Assembly: GCA_964580815.1 (NCBI GenBank)
Contig: CAZOLY010000054.1
Coordinates: forward strand, 1-18,941
Direction of reading: 5' to 3'
Length of the DNA stretch: 18,941 nt
From: G020354785 sp964580815
Lineage (GTDB): Bacteria > Bacteroidota > Bacteroidia > Bacteroidales > UBA10428
Both the position numbers and the translations under genes were made by a program. Positions 7,054 to 15,642 of this stretch are shown here, one piece after another. The notes below the pieces were generated by a model. The model made no database searches, was not told the DNA's origin, and was given only the letters and a program-made list of their open reading frames with translations. Each line of letters opens with the position of its first letter. The stretch's first letter is position 1.

Positions 7054-9423
7054 CTAGAACGGATATCCTATTCCAAACTGAAAATTAAATATTTTATAAT
7101 CGTTGTTATCCTTCCTGTTAATATATTCGTCGGAATTAAAAAAATCGCTATCCACAATCCACTTGTTTTGTGAAAAAGAAGGATCTCTGAGTTTGAATCC
7201 GAAATCAAGTCTTATTATAAAAAAAGAAAAATCAAACCGTGTTCCAAAACCCGTTCCCACAGCTATTTCTTTATAAAATTTACTAAAATCAAACAAAGAA
7301 TTGGGCCTTTCATCACCGGGATTTATTGCCCATATATTCCCCATGTCAAGGAACAATGCTCCCTCCACTTTCCAGAATAGCTTGAACCTGTATTCTATAT
7401 TGGCTTCCAGTTTAATATCGGCCATAGTATTCGGAATTTTTGATTTTGATGTATCCAGATATGACCCCGGCCCCAGCTCCCTTGTGCGCCATGCTCTGAT
7501 ACTGTTAGGCCCCCCAGAAAAATACTTCTTTTCAAAGGGCAGGGCACTCGAATTCCCATAAGGATAGGCACATCCTATAAAAATTCGGTATACAATGCTA
7601 TTTAACGGGTTGATAAAATTATAATAACGGAAATCAATATCTGTTTTTAAATACTGAGAATAGGGAACATTAAATACTTTGTAACTTCTGCTGACAGAAT
7701 CTCTTTCTGCTCCCGCTCTTTTGCTGTATTCATGCAGTATATTACCTGCCGATTCAACATTTACCTTTAAAAATATGAAATTCTTGCTTTTTCCTATTTT
7801 TTGATTGTTATATTCAAAGCCAATCCTGCCACCGCCGACAAAGTGATCTTCATAGCTGAATAGCAGGTATGAGCCAGCTATTGATTCACTGAAAGCCGAA
7901 TCCACTATTGGCAGCTGAACAAAATTAATCTCCAGGGGATATACATAATACTTGATATTATCACTGCTTCTCCAGTTATAGCCAAACGATGCAGTGGCAN
8001 NNNNNNNNNTGGCAATTGTACGGATATAATCAGGACGTGCCTGGTAGTTATATGATAAGGATATAGAAGTTTTAGGGGCATATCTTTTTATAAATCGCTC
8101 GGTTTTTATTGGCAGTATAAACTTTGGGAATTCAACCTTGAACTCGGTACCAAGCTCTAATGTATGAGATAATCCCAATGCCACAGTTCCCCGTATTGCT
8201 TCATAGGCTCCTGTGAGTTTCAGATTGAATACCTCAGCTCCCCTGAATAAATTCCAGTTATTATATAGCAAGTTGCCCCTGGCACCAAAATCACCTGAAG
8301 AGTTTGTCCCGACAATTTCAAACTGGTATGACTGGACTTTTCTCTTTGTTAGTTCAATATTACAATTAAGCAGATAATCATTTGCAGGATCATCAGTAGT
8401 GTTTTTAAGTTCTCTGAAACCTATATTAATAAACTTGAAGAGCCCCAGGTATGACAGCCTGTTATATGTTTTGTTTACATTATTCTGGTTATAATACTGT
8501 CCGGGCAGCACAAAAATTGAAGCATTTATTATAGATGGCTTAATATGGGGATCTTCATTAAATACGTAGTTTATCTTATTAAAGGGAATAGTATCATATT
8601 TCACCAAATCCTGACTTTTCTGGGCAGAAGCAGATCCCGATTTATAATTCGGAAATACATAAACATTGTTTATTTTATATTTATTATGGGGCAAATAATC
8701 TATTTTCTGGCCCCTCTCCATTACTTCATATTTTTTTATCTTCATTGTTATATCGACAAAATTAGTCCTGTTTACAGGCTGGGCTTCGAAATAATAATAT
8801 TCTTTCGAGAATTTATAATAGCCATTTCGTCTTAATAGATTTTCAATTCTTACCCGTTCCATTTGTAAAACTTCTTTGTCAAAAAGCATTCCTCTCTTTA
8901 ACAGAGAATTAGCTGTATCATTAATAACTATTGAATAAATGTTCGTATCTAAGATGTCAATATTGATTTTGTTAATATAATAAGGCTCGTTGGGAATGAT
9001 ATTATAAGTAACCACGGCATGACGCTTTTTAAACTTAACCGTATCTTCAACATTAGCGTGGTAAAAACCTTTATTCTCAAGATATTGTATAAATTGTGAA
9101 TATGTTGCCTTTGTAAGATACTGATCCCATATCACCGGCTTTTCGCCTATCTTTCTTAACCATCCGTGAGGCCACTTATCTTTTTTGATATTTGATAAAT
9201 TGTAAAGAAAAAGATGAAACCTTACACCCAGTATTTTTTTATTGGGGCGCTGTTTCAAATAACTTTTTATTTCATCCTTTTCCACCAGCTTACCCTCAAT
9301 ATTTATCTTGTTCCTGGTTAACAGGTATTCGCCCTCAGGTACATATCTGGTCGAGGAGCAGGATGTTATAATTAAAAAAAGAATAATCAGAATATAATAA
9401 AAACTATGGCGCCCTTTTTCCAT
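7054..9423 (-). CDS. tamL: TamL-like outer-membrane lipoprotein, Omp85/BamA family (contains assembly gap)
   Basis: The encoded 789 residues (four unknown) begin with a lipoprotein signal peptide whose lipobox IITSC puts the lipidated cysteine at residue 22. POTRA-like segments follow (about 30-340), with repeated 'GYY/GFY...' strands such as LENKGFYHANVEDTV and LLRRNGYYKF, and then a C-terminal Omp85 beta-barrel. The barrel shows the conserved loop GGPNSIRAWRTRELGPGSY and ends in the aromatic-terminated strand FNFQFGIGYPF. A lipidated TamA homologue is characteristic of Bacteroidota and works with TamB in envelope assembly. Divergent from a TrmH-family methyltransferase, with porT beyond it, a conserved grouping. 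Ten N at 8000-8009 fall in the barrel. The frame is preserved, and the true protein is probably 784 residues. Confidence 0.88.
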   Translation of the reverse strand: MEKGRHSFYYILIILFLIITSCSSTRYVPEGEYLLTRNKINIEGKLVEKDEIKSYLKQRPNKKILGVRFHLFLYNLSNIKKDKWPHGWLRKIGEKPVIWDQYLTKATYSQFIQYLENKGFYHANVEDTVKFKKRHAVVTYNIIPNEPYYINKINIDILDTNIYSIVINDTANSLLKRGMLFDKEVLQMERVRIENLLRRNGYYKFSKEYYYFEAQPVNRTNFVDITMKIKKYEVMERGQKIDYLPHNKYKINNVYVFPNYKSGSASAQKSQDLVKYDTIPFNKINYVFNEDPHIKPSIINASIFVLPGQYYNQNNVNKTYNRLSYLGLFKFINIGFRELKNTTDDPANDYLLNCNIELTKRKVQSYQFEIVGTNSSGDFGARGNLLYNNWNLFRGAEVFNLKLTGAYEAIRGTVALGLSHTLELGTEFKVEFPKFILPIKTERFIKRYAPKTSISLSYNYQARPDYIRTIAXXXXATASFGYNWRSSDNIKYYVYPLEINFVQLPIVDSAFSESIAGSYLLFSYEDHFVGGGRIGFEYNNQKIGKSKNFIFLKVNVESAGNILHEYSKRAGAERDSVSRSYKVFNVPYSQYLKTDIDFRYYNFINPLNSIVYRIFIGCAYPYGNSSALPFEKKYFSGGPNSIRAWRTRELGPGSYLDTSKSKIPNTMADIKLEANIEYRFKLFWKVEGALFLDMGNIWAINPGDERPNSLFDFSKFYKEIAVGTGFGTRFDFSFFIIRLDFGFKLRDPSFSQNKWIVDSDFFNSDEYINRKDNNDYKIFNFQFGIGYPF
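7995..8014. other. Scaffold gap of 10 N flanked by a 5-bp duplicated overlap
   Basis: N occupies 8000-8009. The left flank ends TGGCA (7995-7999) and the right flank starts TGGCA (8010-8014). Collapsing the Ns plus one TGGCA copy removes 15 bases, exactly five codons. The tamL frame is then continuous as RTIATASFG in place of RTIAXXXXATASFG. The gap therefore looks like two abutting contigs with a short unmerged overlap, not missing sequence. Confidence 0.75.
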
Positions 9424-9475
9424 GTCTTTTCCAACACTCTTTAATACATTTAATTATTAAATTATTACATTCGCG

Positions 9476-9483
9476 CAAATATA
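9476..9483 (-). promoter_or_regulatory. Candidate -7 element of the tamL promoter
   Basis: The minus strand reads TATATTTG, a full match to the Bacteroidota -7 element TAnnTTTG, about 53 bp before the tamL ATG. A TTTG lies upstream (9497-9500), but the spacer is only 13 nt and not the usual ~20, so the -33 half is not supported. Confidence 0.35.
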
Positions 9484-9556
9484 ACTTTTTTATTCACAAA
9501 ATGTGGTTTTCTTTGCAAGGATCCATATCATATAAGTATTCAATAATTTCATAAGA

Positions 9557-10327
9557 ATGCTGACTAAAAATAATATTAAACATCTAAGATCCCTCGGATT
9601 AAAAAAAAATCGTGACAGACATAAAGAATATATAGTTGAAGGAGAAAAAATTATTAAAGAACTGATACAGTTAAAATATCCGCTGTTAAAACAAATATTA
9701 GCAACAGAACAGTGGTTTAAAGATAATCTTAAAGAAGATATACATCATCGCGAGGACGTCTGCCGTGTAAGCGATTATGAATTAAATAAAATAAGTTCTT
9801 TAAAAACCCCGGGTAAAGTGATCGCTGTGCTGCGTATGCCTGGACATATTATAAATAAAAATGACATTATTTCCAGCCTGTCACTTGTCCTTGATACGGT
9901 CCAGGATCCCGGGAATCTGGGAAACATTATAAGAATAGCTGACTGGTTTGGAATCAGGAATATCTTCTGCTCCTGTGAGTGCGCAGACTGCTATAATCCT
10001 AAGGTTGTTCAGGCAACAATGGGCTCAATAATAAGGGTCAACATATATTATGTTGATTTAAAGGAGTTACTGGGAGAGTATTCATCAATTGCAGAATTTA
10101 CTATTTACGGAACGTTCCTTAGAGGAGAATCCGTTTATAATAAGAATTTAGAAAAAAAAGCATTCATCGTGCTGGGAAATGAATCAAAAGGCATTTCAGA
10201 AAGATACTTGCCATATATCAAATCCAGGTTATTTATACCAAAATACAACCGGGATAGCATCGGTGTCGAATCGCTGAATGTTGCTGCTGCCGCTGCTGTT
10301 ATATGTTCTGAGTTCAGGAGGAGATAA
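9557..10327 (+). CDS. TrmH/SpoU-family RNA 2'-O-methyltransferase
   Basis: This 256-residue SAM-dependent methyltransferase of the SPOUT (trefoil-knot) class modifies ribose 2'-OH in rRNA or tRNA. The N-terminal substrate-binding domain covers about residues 1-95, with HKEYIVEGEKIIKEL as in RlmB-like proteins. The catalytic domain carries the three SpoU motifs: DTVQDPGNLGNIIRIADWFG (113-132, with N120 and R126), IVLGNESKGIS (204-214) and the knot segment SLNVAAAAAVI (239-249). The exact target (23S G2251 or another site) cannot be assigned. It is divergent from tamL and converges on porT with 11 bp between the stops; this grouping recurs in Bacteroidota genomes. No SD is seen. Confidence 0.9.
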   Translation: MLTKNNIKHLRSLGLKKNRDRHKEYIVEGEKIIKELIQLKYPLLKQILATEQWFKDNLKEDIHHREDVCRVSDYELNKISSLKTPGKVIAVLRMPGHIINKNDIISSLSLVLDTVQDPGNLGNIIRIADWFGIRNIFCSCECADCYNPKVVQATMGSIIRVNIYYVDLKELLGEYSSIAEFTIYGTFLRGESVYNKNLEKKAFIVLGNESKGISERYLPYIKSRLFIPKYNRDSIGVESLNVAAAAAVICSEFRRR

Positions 10328-10338
10328 AATAGTACCTA

Positions 10339-11124
10339 TTATTCAAAATGAAATGATATTAAAACCATCCTGGAATACATTTTATCAATGACATTTGTGT
10401 ATATTTCAATATCAGGATAAGGCCTCTCACCCTTTTTATTTTCAGTTTTTAGAATATTCCTGACACCCCAGGAGGATTTCAGTTCAATGGCAAACTTGAA
10501 GTACTGCAGATAAAAATCCATTCCAAATCCTATTTCATAATAACCGTCGAGTAATTTTAATAATACTATATTCTTCTTTTTGGGATCTTCTTCCTTTTTG
10601 CCCCAGTCAAGTTTTGCACCAGCAAGGTCAATCCTGGTATTTATACCACCTATCAGATATGGTCTGAAATTGTTCAACCTGACTGATTTGTATTTTAAAA
10701 GCAGCGGAAACTCGAGGAAGTTTGATTCAATTTTTACAGGTACATCATCAGGATCAATAGTCTTACTATCTGCCTGATCCTGGACAAGCAGATCACGGTA
10801 CTCTATATGCCTTTCTCCTCCAAAGGATATTCCAGGCAGGAATCTAAGATCAAAGTTTTCACCAAGCCTCAGATTTGATAATGCATGAACATGAAATCCG
10901 GGCTGCAGTTTAGCCACTTCAGCTACAACGGAATAATTAAGGGCATCCTGCGAATGCTTAATACTAAAATCCATTGCGTTAAATCCCAGTGAGAACCCGA
11001 AATGCAAAGGCTTGTCATCATGCGTAGGGTCATTTTGTACTTTGGGCCTCTGGGCTATTGAAGTAAAGGAACACGCAATAAATATGAAAACCAAAATATA
11101 TCTCAAGGCAAATTTTTGTATCAT
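10339..11124 (-). CDS. porT: PorT family outer-membrane protein (T9SS-associated)
   Basis: The 261-residue product starts with the signal peptide MIQKFALRYILVFIFIACS, cleaved after ...FTSIAQ. A predicted outer-membrane beta-barrel follows, with alternating strands such as HFGFSLGFNAMDF, FRPYLIGGINTRIDL and YEIGFGMDFYLQYFKFAIEL. PorT/SprT is required for gliding and type IX secretion in P. gingivalis and F. johnsoniae. The assignment rests on size, barrel pattern and context beside the TrmH-family methyltransferase and Omp85 gene, an order I recall as conserved around porT. The frame extends to 11178, but those 18 residues precede the signal peptide, so the internal ATG is preferred. It is downstream of the PurL-like gene, 85 bp after its stop. 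Other small OM barrels (OMP_b-brl_2 type) are the alternative. Confidence 0.75.
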   Translation of the reverse strand: MIQKFALRYILVFIFIACSFTSIAQRPKVQNDPTHDDKPLHFGFSLGFNAMDFSIKHSQDALNYSVVAEVAKLQPGFHVHALSNLRLGENFDLRFLPGISFGGERHIEYRDLLVQDQADSKTIDPDDVPVKIESNFLEFPLLLKYKSVRLNNFRPYLIGGINTRIDLAGAKLDWGKKEEDPKKKNIVLLKLLDGYYEIGFGMDFYLQYFKFAIELKSSWGVRNILKTENKKGERPYPDIEIYTNVIDKMYSRMVLISFHFE

Positions 11125-11209
11125 TAATACATGTACTAAAACGTGAATGCCTTGAAAATAGTATATTATTTTGAACATTCCAATATTTTTATTCAGTCAG
11201 ATAAAATTA

Positions 11210-13417
11210 TTAATGAAGATAACTCTTTAAATACAGGTTATATATGTCTTTATACTGATTAATTGAACCATATGAAATATCATCTATTCTTAATTCTTCT
11301 TTTGTAATATGGCCAAGAGCTGAAAAAGGAAAATCCTGCTGAAGCATAAAATCAATAAATTCAGTCTCCCGGATAGGTGATACCGTTACAATTATACGCC
11401 CCTGTGATTCGCTATACAAAAAGCTGTCAAGCCTCACCTCGGCAGGAGAAGTAATATCAAATCCGTACCCCTCAATCATTGCAGATTCAAGTAACGCAAA
11501 AAATAATCCTCCTTCGGAGATATTATGAGCCGATATAATCAGGTGGTCTTTAATTAATCCTTTGACAGTGTTGTGGAGCCTGCTTTCAAAACCAATATCA
11601 ATTAAAGGTGCAGGTGACCGGTCAATTCCGTGTACAACTTTAATATATTCAGAGGAGGAAAAATCATTTACTGATCTGCCTATCAGGTAAATCATATGCC
11701 CCTTGTCCCTGAAAGCTATAGCTTTGTGATTTTTAGCACTTTTTAATTCCCCCGTTATTCCTATTGCCGGCATTAATGCAATATTTTCAGTATAATCATT
11801 ACTCTTTTTCCCCGAATCATAGCTTATCGAAAAACTGGCCAGGGGTATTTTAAATTGCCTGATCGCTTCCTCTAATCCATCATAAATAAGTTCAAATTGT
11901 TCCTTAAAAGTCTGATTATCTGACCTTCTGATGTCCAGGGCTAAGCTCATTGCCATGGGCTCGCTGCCGCTGCAGATTGTATCTCTTATTGCTTTTACTA
12001 TCATGATAATAATACCTGTTTTTATATCTGCAGACAAATACTGGGAGTTTGCATTAATAACCGCAGTCAATGATCTGTTCAAAGCTTTGAGTCGCACAAT
12101 GCCTGAATCTGAAGGGAAACTTGTATTCATGTTAATTGATCCCTTCATAAATTCAAACTGATCTGAGAAAACTGACTTGGCAAAAATTATAGGTTGTTTT
12201 ATCAGTTCTGAAATAATTTCTTTATGGTTTTCAGGTTCAGCGATATCGTCAGTTGACAGGTCAGCAATGCTATATTCACTGTCACCGTTTTTTTTATTTT
12301 CGCGCCCGTGTGCCGGTCTTTCATTTAATAATAATTTAAGGGGAATATCAGCAAATGGCTTATTGTTAAGAAAACACTGTATATTATTCTGTTTTATTGT
12401 CTCCCCTATTATGCAAAAGTCGAGGAACCATTTCTTTAAAATATTTTTTGCCTGGCTTATTTTAGTCTTGTCAACACATATTAATAATGTCCCCGGAATA
12501 TTCCCGGTCAGTATTTTATACCCGGCATCTTTTACAGGAACATCCGCCAATTTATCAAGATCCAGCCTTGTTCCCAGGTTATGAGAATGCATCAGGTTAA
12601 CTGCCGCTCCTATAATTCCGCTTTTTGCCACGCACGAGGCTCCTGTAATAATTTTATTATTAAATAATTCAATGACTCCTTCAATCAATAATTTGTCAGG
12701 AATATTTCTAACCTCTGCAGGTATGTCTTTACTATTCAGATATTTTTCCTTAATTATGGATAATATGCCCTTCCCATCTGTACTGCGCGGACCGGCATAT
12801 CCGAGAAGGAACAGGGGCTGCCCGACATTAGCCTGTGTCAAAGTGAGAAGACTGTCCTTATTAATAATACCCAGGGTCATGATTCTTAAAAAAGCATTAC
12901 GGGCTGAATCATTATTAAAGCATATGTTACTTTTGATGACCGGTATACCTGTATTACTGGCATAACCACATATATTATTTACCGGATCATCAGAAACTGA
13001 AGGCTTATACTTAAGCGAATAAGCATGGGCTACGGGCCTGGCTCCTGTTTTAATAATATCCCGTACCGACCTTGCCATTGTTGAGTCCCCTTCTCCCATG
13101 TCCTTGTTCTCAGTGCCATGATTCGAAATAATGTTTATTACACATGCATGTTTCTTATTTACCAGTAATGCAGCCGAATCATTATTTATGCTTTTTAAAA
13201 CAGGGGTCTTATATTCAACAAGTTTAGCAAGTCTGTTCTGACAGTATATAATTTCAGGTTCCTCATATAATAATCTTTTAATTATTTTTAATTCAACATC
13301 GGTCGGATTTCTTTTCATAATTTTCTTTATAAGCCCGAGGTCAGAATAAGCTATGCCCGATGTGCCTGATATGCCTGATGTACCTGATGATTTACCTGTA
13401 TCGGTGGTTTTTGACAT
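11210..13417 (-). CDS. Divergent PurL-like protein (PurM/PurL fold), probable pseudoenzyme
   Basis: At 735 residues it has the length and whole-protein layout of small PurL (FGAM synthase subunit II), with two PurM-like halves. Clear landmarks are TGARPVAHAYSLKY (124-137), LGTRLDLDKLADVPVKD (281-297), KPFADIPLKLLLNE (353-366), AHNISEGGL (630-638) and LYSESQGRIIV (667-677). Most catalytic and ATP-site motifs are not conserved. The WSEHC position reads YEEPE (about 51-55), ESHNHPS reads IS-NHGTE (97-103), PYQGAATGVGG is replaced, the QDMGAAGL position reads SCVAKSGI (261-268), SESQERML reads LTGNIPGTLL, and NFGNPE and SGNVSLYNE in the second half are lost. The open frame argues for a retained function, but normal FGAM synthase activity is doubtful. 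It begins with a Ser/Gly/Thr repeat tail. No purQ or purS lies nearby; porT follows. Confidence 0.75.
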   Translation of the reverse strand: MSKTTDTGKSSGTSGISGTSGIAYSDLGLIKKIMKRNPTDVELKIIKRLLYEEPEIIYCQNRLAKLVEYKTPVLKSINNDSAALLVNKKHACVINIISNHGTENKDMGEGDSTMARSVRDIIKTGARPVAHAYSLKYKPSVSDDPVNNICGYASNTGIPVIKSNICFNNDSARNAFLRIMTLGIINKDSLLTLTQANVGQPLFLLGYAGPRSTDGKGILSIIKEKYLNSKDIPAEVRNIPDKLLIEGVIELFNNKIITGASCVAKSGIIGAAVNLMHSHNLGTRLDLDKLADVPVKDAGYKILTGNIPGTLLICVDKTKISQAKNILKKWFLDFCIIGETIKQNNIQCFLNNKPFADIPLKLLLNERPAHGRENKKNGDSEYSIADLSTDDIAEPENHKEIISELIKQPIIFAKSVFSDQFEFMKGSINMNTSFPSDSGIVRLKALNRSLTAVINANSQYLSADIKTGIIIMIVKAIRDTICSGSEPMAMSLALDIRRSDNQTFKEQFELIYDGLEEAIRQFKIPLASFSISYDSGKKSNDYTENIALMPAIGITGELKSAKNHKAIAFRDKGHMIYLIGRSVNDFSSSEYIKVVHGIDRSPAPLIDIGFESRLHNTVKGLIKDHLIISAHNISEGGLFFALLESAMIEGYGFDITSPAEVRLDSFLYSESQGRIIVTVSPIRETEFIDFMLQQDFPFSALGHITKEELRIDDISYGSINQYKDIYNLYLKSYLH
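13355..13390 (-). repeat. Four tandem 9-bp repeats at the start of the PurL-like gene
   Basis: Four 9-bp units (gcccgatgt, gcctgatat, gcctgatgt, acctgatga on the plus strand) begin at 13355, 13364, 13373 and 13382. On the coding strand they encode the low-complexity stretch SSGTSGISGTSG, near residues 10-21. The 9-bp period keeps frame, so copy number can change without breaking the gene. Confidence 0.75.
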
Positions 13418-13449
13418 GTTATATACTATTTTTTATTGGTTACCTGTAA

Positions 13450-13485
13450 CAAATATAAAAGATCAATTACATAATTTAATGCAAA
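13450..13485 (-). promoter_or_regulatory. Candidate promoter of the PurL-like gene
   Basis: The minus strand has TATATTTG (13450-13457), a perfect TAnnTTTG -7 element, about 33 bp before the ATG. A TTTG at 13482-13485 could be the -33 element, but the 24-nt spacer is longer than the 20 nt seen in the two best promoters here. Confidence 0.35.
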
Positions 13486-13614
13486 GTAAAAAATTATTCG
13501 CTGATATTTAGCAAGTTATCCCTTTTAAATATCTTTTAATATTTTTTCTTTTACGTAAGTTACATTTATGCAGCTATGTTGTTATATTTACCGCGTTAAC
13601 TAAAAATTTTTAAA

Positions 13615-14691
13615 ATGTATACTTACGAATATTTGTTTGAATTTACCAGGAATATATTCAGGAAAATGGGTTGTTGCGAAGATCAAGCATCAGCGGTCTC
13701 AAAGGTTTTTCTCGCTGCTGAGTTGCGGGGATTACCATCACATGGAATGATAAGAATAAAAGATTATTTCCAGCTGTGGGAAGCCGGACGTATTAATACC
13801 AGTCCGGATATTAAGATTAGTTATAAAACCTCCAGTACAGCGGTTGTTGATGGTGACAGGGCAATAGGCATGGTAGCGGCCACAAGGTCTATGGAGGCAG
13901 CAATTAAAATGGCTAAAAATGCAGGTACGGGCTGGGTGTCGACAAGAAACTCAAATCATTTCGGTATTGCAGGATACTATGCTATGATGGCCCTTGATTA
14001 CGATATGATTGGCATTACAATGACAAATGCCAATCCCCTTGTTGCACCTACATTTTCAGTGAGCCGCCTGCTGGGTACAAATCCTTTGGCTGTTGCCATA
14101 CCTGCAAAAAACCAGCCTCCTTTTGTTGCCGACTTTTCAACTACACCCATTGCCAGGGGTAAGCTTGCTGTTGCTGAAAAGAAGGGGGAAAAGACGCTGC
14201 ATGGCTATGTGCAGAATATCAATGGTAATCCGTCCGATGACCCGTCAATACTCAAGCGGGGAGGTTCAATGCTTACCCTTGGAGGTGATTATGAACACGG
14301 AAGTCATAAAGGCTATTGCATGAGCGCCGTGGTTGATATATTCTCTGCTGTTTTGTCAAATGCTAATTTCGGGCCCTTTGTTCCGCCATCTGTTGCCTAT
14401 CTGCCGGTTCTGGATCAAAAGGTGGGTGAAGGGACAGGGCACTTCTTTGGTGCCATGCGAATTGATGCTTTTCAGGAAGCTGATGACTTTAAAGCTAAAA
14501 TGGATTTATGGATTGAAACATTCAGAAATGCCAAAAGTGCTCCCGGGAAGCCTAAAGTAATGATACCGGGCGATCCCGAAAGAAAAAATGAAGAAAGGAT
14601 AAGGAGGGAAGGCATAAATGTGCTGCCTGCCATTGTACAGGATCTGAAAGAAATTGCCGGTAAACTGGGAGTTGAGTTTGAAGTAAGATGA
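13615..14691 (+). CDS. Ldh family (type 2 malate/L-lactate/ureidoglycolate dehydrogenase-like) oxidoreductase
   Basis: This 358-residue cytosolic NAD(P)H-dependent dehydrogenase belongs to the Ldh_2 family, which is unrelated to classical LDH/MDH. Motifs are LRGLPSHGMIRIKDY (38-51), the catalytic histidine H115 in STRNSNHFGIAGYY, MTNANPLVAP (136-145), LLGTNPLAVAIP (152-163) with the following FVADFSTTPIARGKL (170-184), and a GSHKGYCMS segment near residue 229. Family members oxidise or reduce 2-hydroxy acids such as malate, lactate, sulfolactate or ureidoglycolate; the substrate cannot be told here. The length is normal and no key motif is missing. It converges with the nitroreductase, with only 9 bp between stops. 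No SD and no clean promoter are visible. Confidence 0.88.
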   Translation: MYTYEYLFEFTRNIFRKMGCCEDQASAVSKVFLAAELRGLPSHGMIRIKDYFQLWEAGRINTSPDIKISYKTSSTAVVDGDRAIGMVAATRSMEAAIKMAKNAGTGWVSTRNSNHFGIAGYYAMMALDYDMIGITMTNANPLVAPTFSVSRLLGTNPLAVAIPAKNQPPFVADFSTTPIARGKLAVAEKKGEKTLHGYVQNINGNPSDDPSILKRGGSMLTLGGDYEHGSHKGYCMSAVVDIFSAVLSNANFGPFVPPSVAYLPVLDQKVGEGTGHFFGAMRIDAFQEADDFKAKMDLWIETFRNAKSAPGKPKVMIPGDPERKNEERIRREGINVLPAIVQDLKEIAGKLGVEFEVR

Positions 14692-14700
14692 GCATGCAAA

Positions 14701-15477
14701 TTACCACTCATTGTACATAAATCCTTGCTTCACAAGCACTTTAAGAAACTGCTGGGAAAAATATACATTGTCTTTTTTGGTATAGCGGTTATCGGTAAAC
14801 ACCTGGGCAAGTGTCTCCTTATTGTTTTCTTTCAGCAACTGGACAGTAAGTGCAGAGCTTTCTTTCTCCCTGTAAATATTATCAATATCTGAAGGTGAAT
14901 AATCGCTGTACTTTTCGTTGTGAACAACACTTTCCAGGGGCAGGCGGTCTGTCAGTCCGGGCTGCTCGGCAGGATGACCCATAACAATTGCAGCCACCGG
15001 TACCACTCCCAAAGGCAGATTAAGTATTTCAATGATTTTATCCGCCATATATGTTGCTGTTCCCAGGTAGCAAATCCCCAGGTTATGTTCTTCGGCCGCA
15101 AGGGCAACGTTCTGTGAAACCAGCAAGGCATCTATGGCAGCTGTAAAAAAAGAAAGGAAATTATCATATCCGGGATTTGCTTTACGCTGGCGGCACCACT
15201 TTTTGAACCTGTTAAAATCGGCACAAAACGTAATATGCACAGGAGCCTGCAATACCATGTCCTGCTTGAAATGTGCTTCCCACAGTTGTTTTTTTATGTC
15301 TTTGTCCTTAGTGATAACCATACTGTAAACCTGCATATTCCCGGTTGTTGATGCCCTTGTTCCTGCTCTTAATATTTGTTCCAGCACCTCGTCATCAACA
15401 GGAATGCTTTTATATTTTCTGATTGACCGGTGTTTTAGTATTGTTTCAAGCATTTGTCCTTGTTTTATAATTTCCAT
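14701..15477 (-). CDS. Nitroreductase family FMN-dependent NAD(P)H oxidoreductase
   Basis: This 258-residue protein has the nitroreductase fold of the NfsA/FRP-like branch. FMN-binding motifs are visible: HRSIRKYKS near the N-terminus, the ASTTGNMQ loop (about 38-45), and the AAEEHNLGICYLGT segment followed by VVPVAAIVMGHPAE. Such enzymes reduce flavins, quinones or nitro compounds with NAD(P)H in the cytosol; the physiological substrate is unknown. The C-terminal ~50 residues (from HNEKYSDYSP) form an extension also seen in NfsA-like proteins. Two in-frame starts exist: M1 (15477), and M10 (MLETILKHRS), which would bring the first motif closer to the N-terminus. Its promoter region holds the remains of a lost gene and that gene's terminator. 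Confidence 0.88.
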   Translation of the reverse strand: MEIIKQGQMLETILKHRSIRKYKSIPVDDEVLEQILRAGTRASTTGNMQVYSMVITKDKDIKKQLWEAHFKQDMVLQAPVHITFCADFNRFKKWCRQRKANPGYDNFLSFFTAAIDALLVSQNVALAAEEHNLGICYLGTATYMADKIIEILNLPLGVVPVAAIVMGHPAEQPGLTDRLPLESVVHNEKYSDYSPSDIDNIYREKESSALTVQLLKENNKETLAQVFTDNRYTKKDNVYFSQQFLKVLVKQGFMYNEW

Positions 15478-15589
15478 GTAAAAATATTAACTTTAAAGGA
15501 CTAAAATATTTAAACAGGCATATAAATTATTTATTCTTATAAATACCGATTTAGAAAAGCCTCTTCAATTAATATCTTTAAAAACTCAT

Positions 15590-15620
15590 AAAAAAAGAGG
15601 CTGATAAAATTACCAGCCTC
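15590..15620 (-). terminator. Rho-independent terminator of a lost T9SS cargo gene
   Basis: On the minus strand GAGGCTG pairs with CAGCCTC around a 10-nt loop (stems at 15614-15620 and 15597-15603) and is followed by seven T. It lies 23 bp beyond the stop codon of a minus-strand T9SS sorting-domain remnant (15643-15696). It is therefore the terminator of a gene whose body has been removed. It would also stop read-through into the nitroreductase gene. Confidence 0.75.
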
Positions 15621-15642
15621 CTTCCTGAAATTTCATTAAAAA

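Noticed and set aside
10339..11178. Longer PorT starting at 11178
   Set aside because: A clean signal peptide begins at the internal ATG (11124); the upstream 18 residues would bury it.
11210..13417. Ordinary purL for purine synthesis
   Set aside because: Most catalytic and nucleotide-binding motifs are replaced and no purine genes lie nearby, so the standard function is not claimed.
15597..15620. Terminator for a plus-strand gene
   Set aside because: The plus-strand side of the hairpin is followed by CTTCCTGAAA with no T-tract; the seven-T run is on the minus-strand side.
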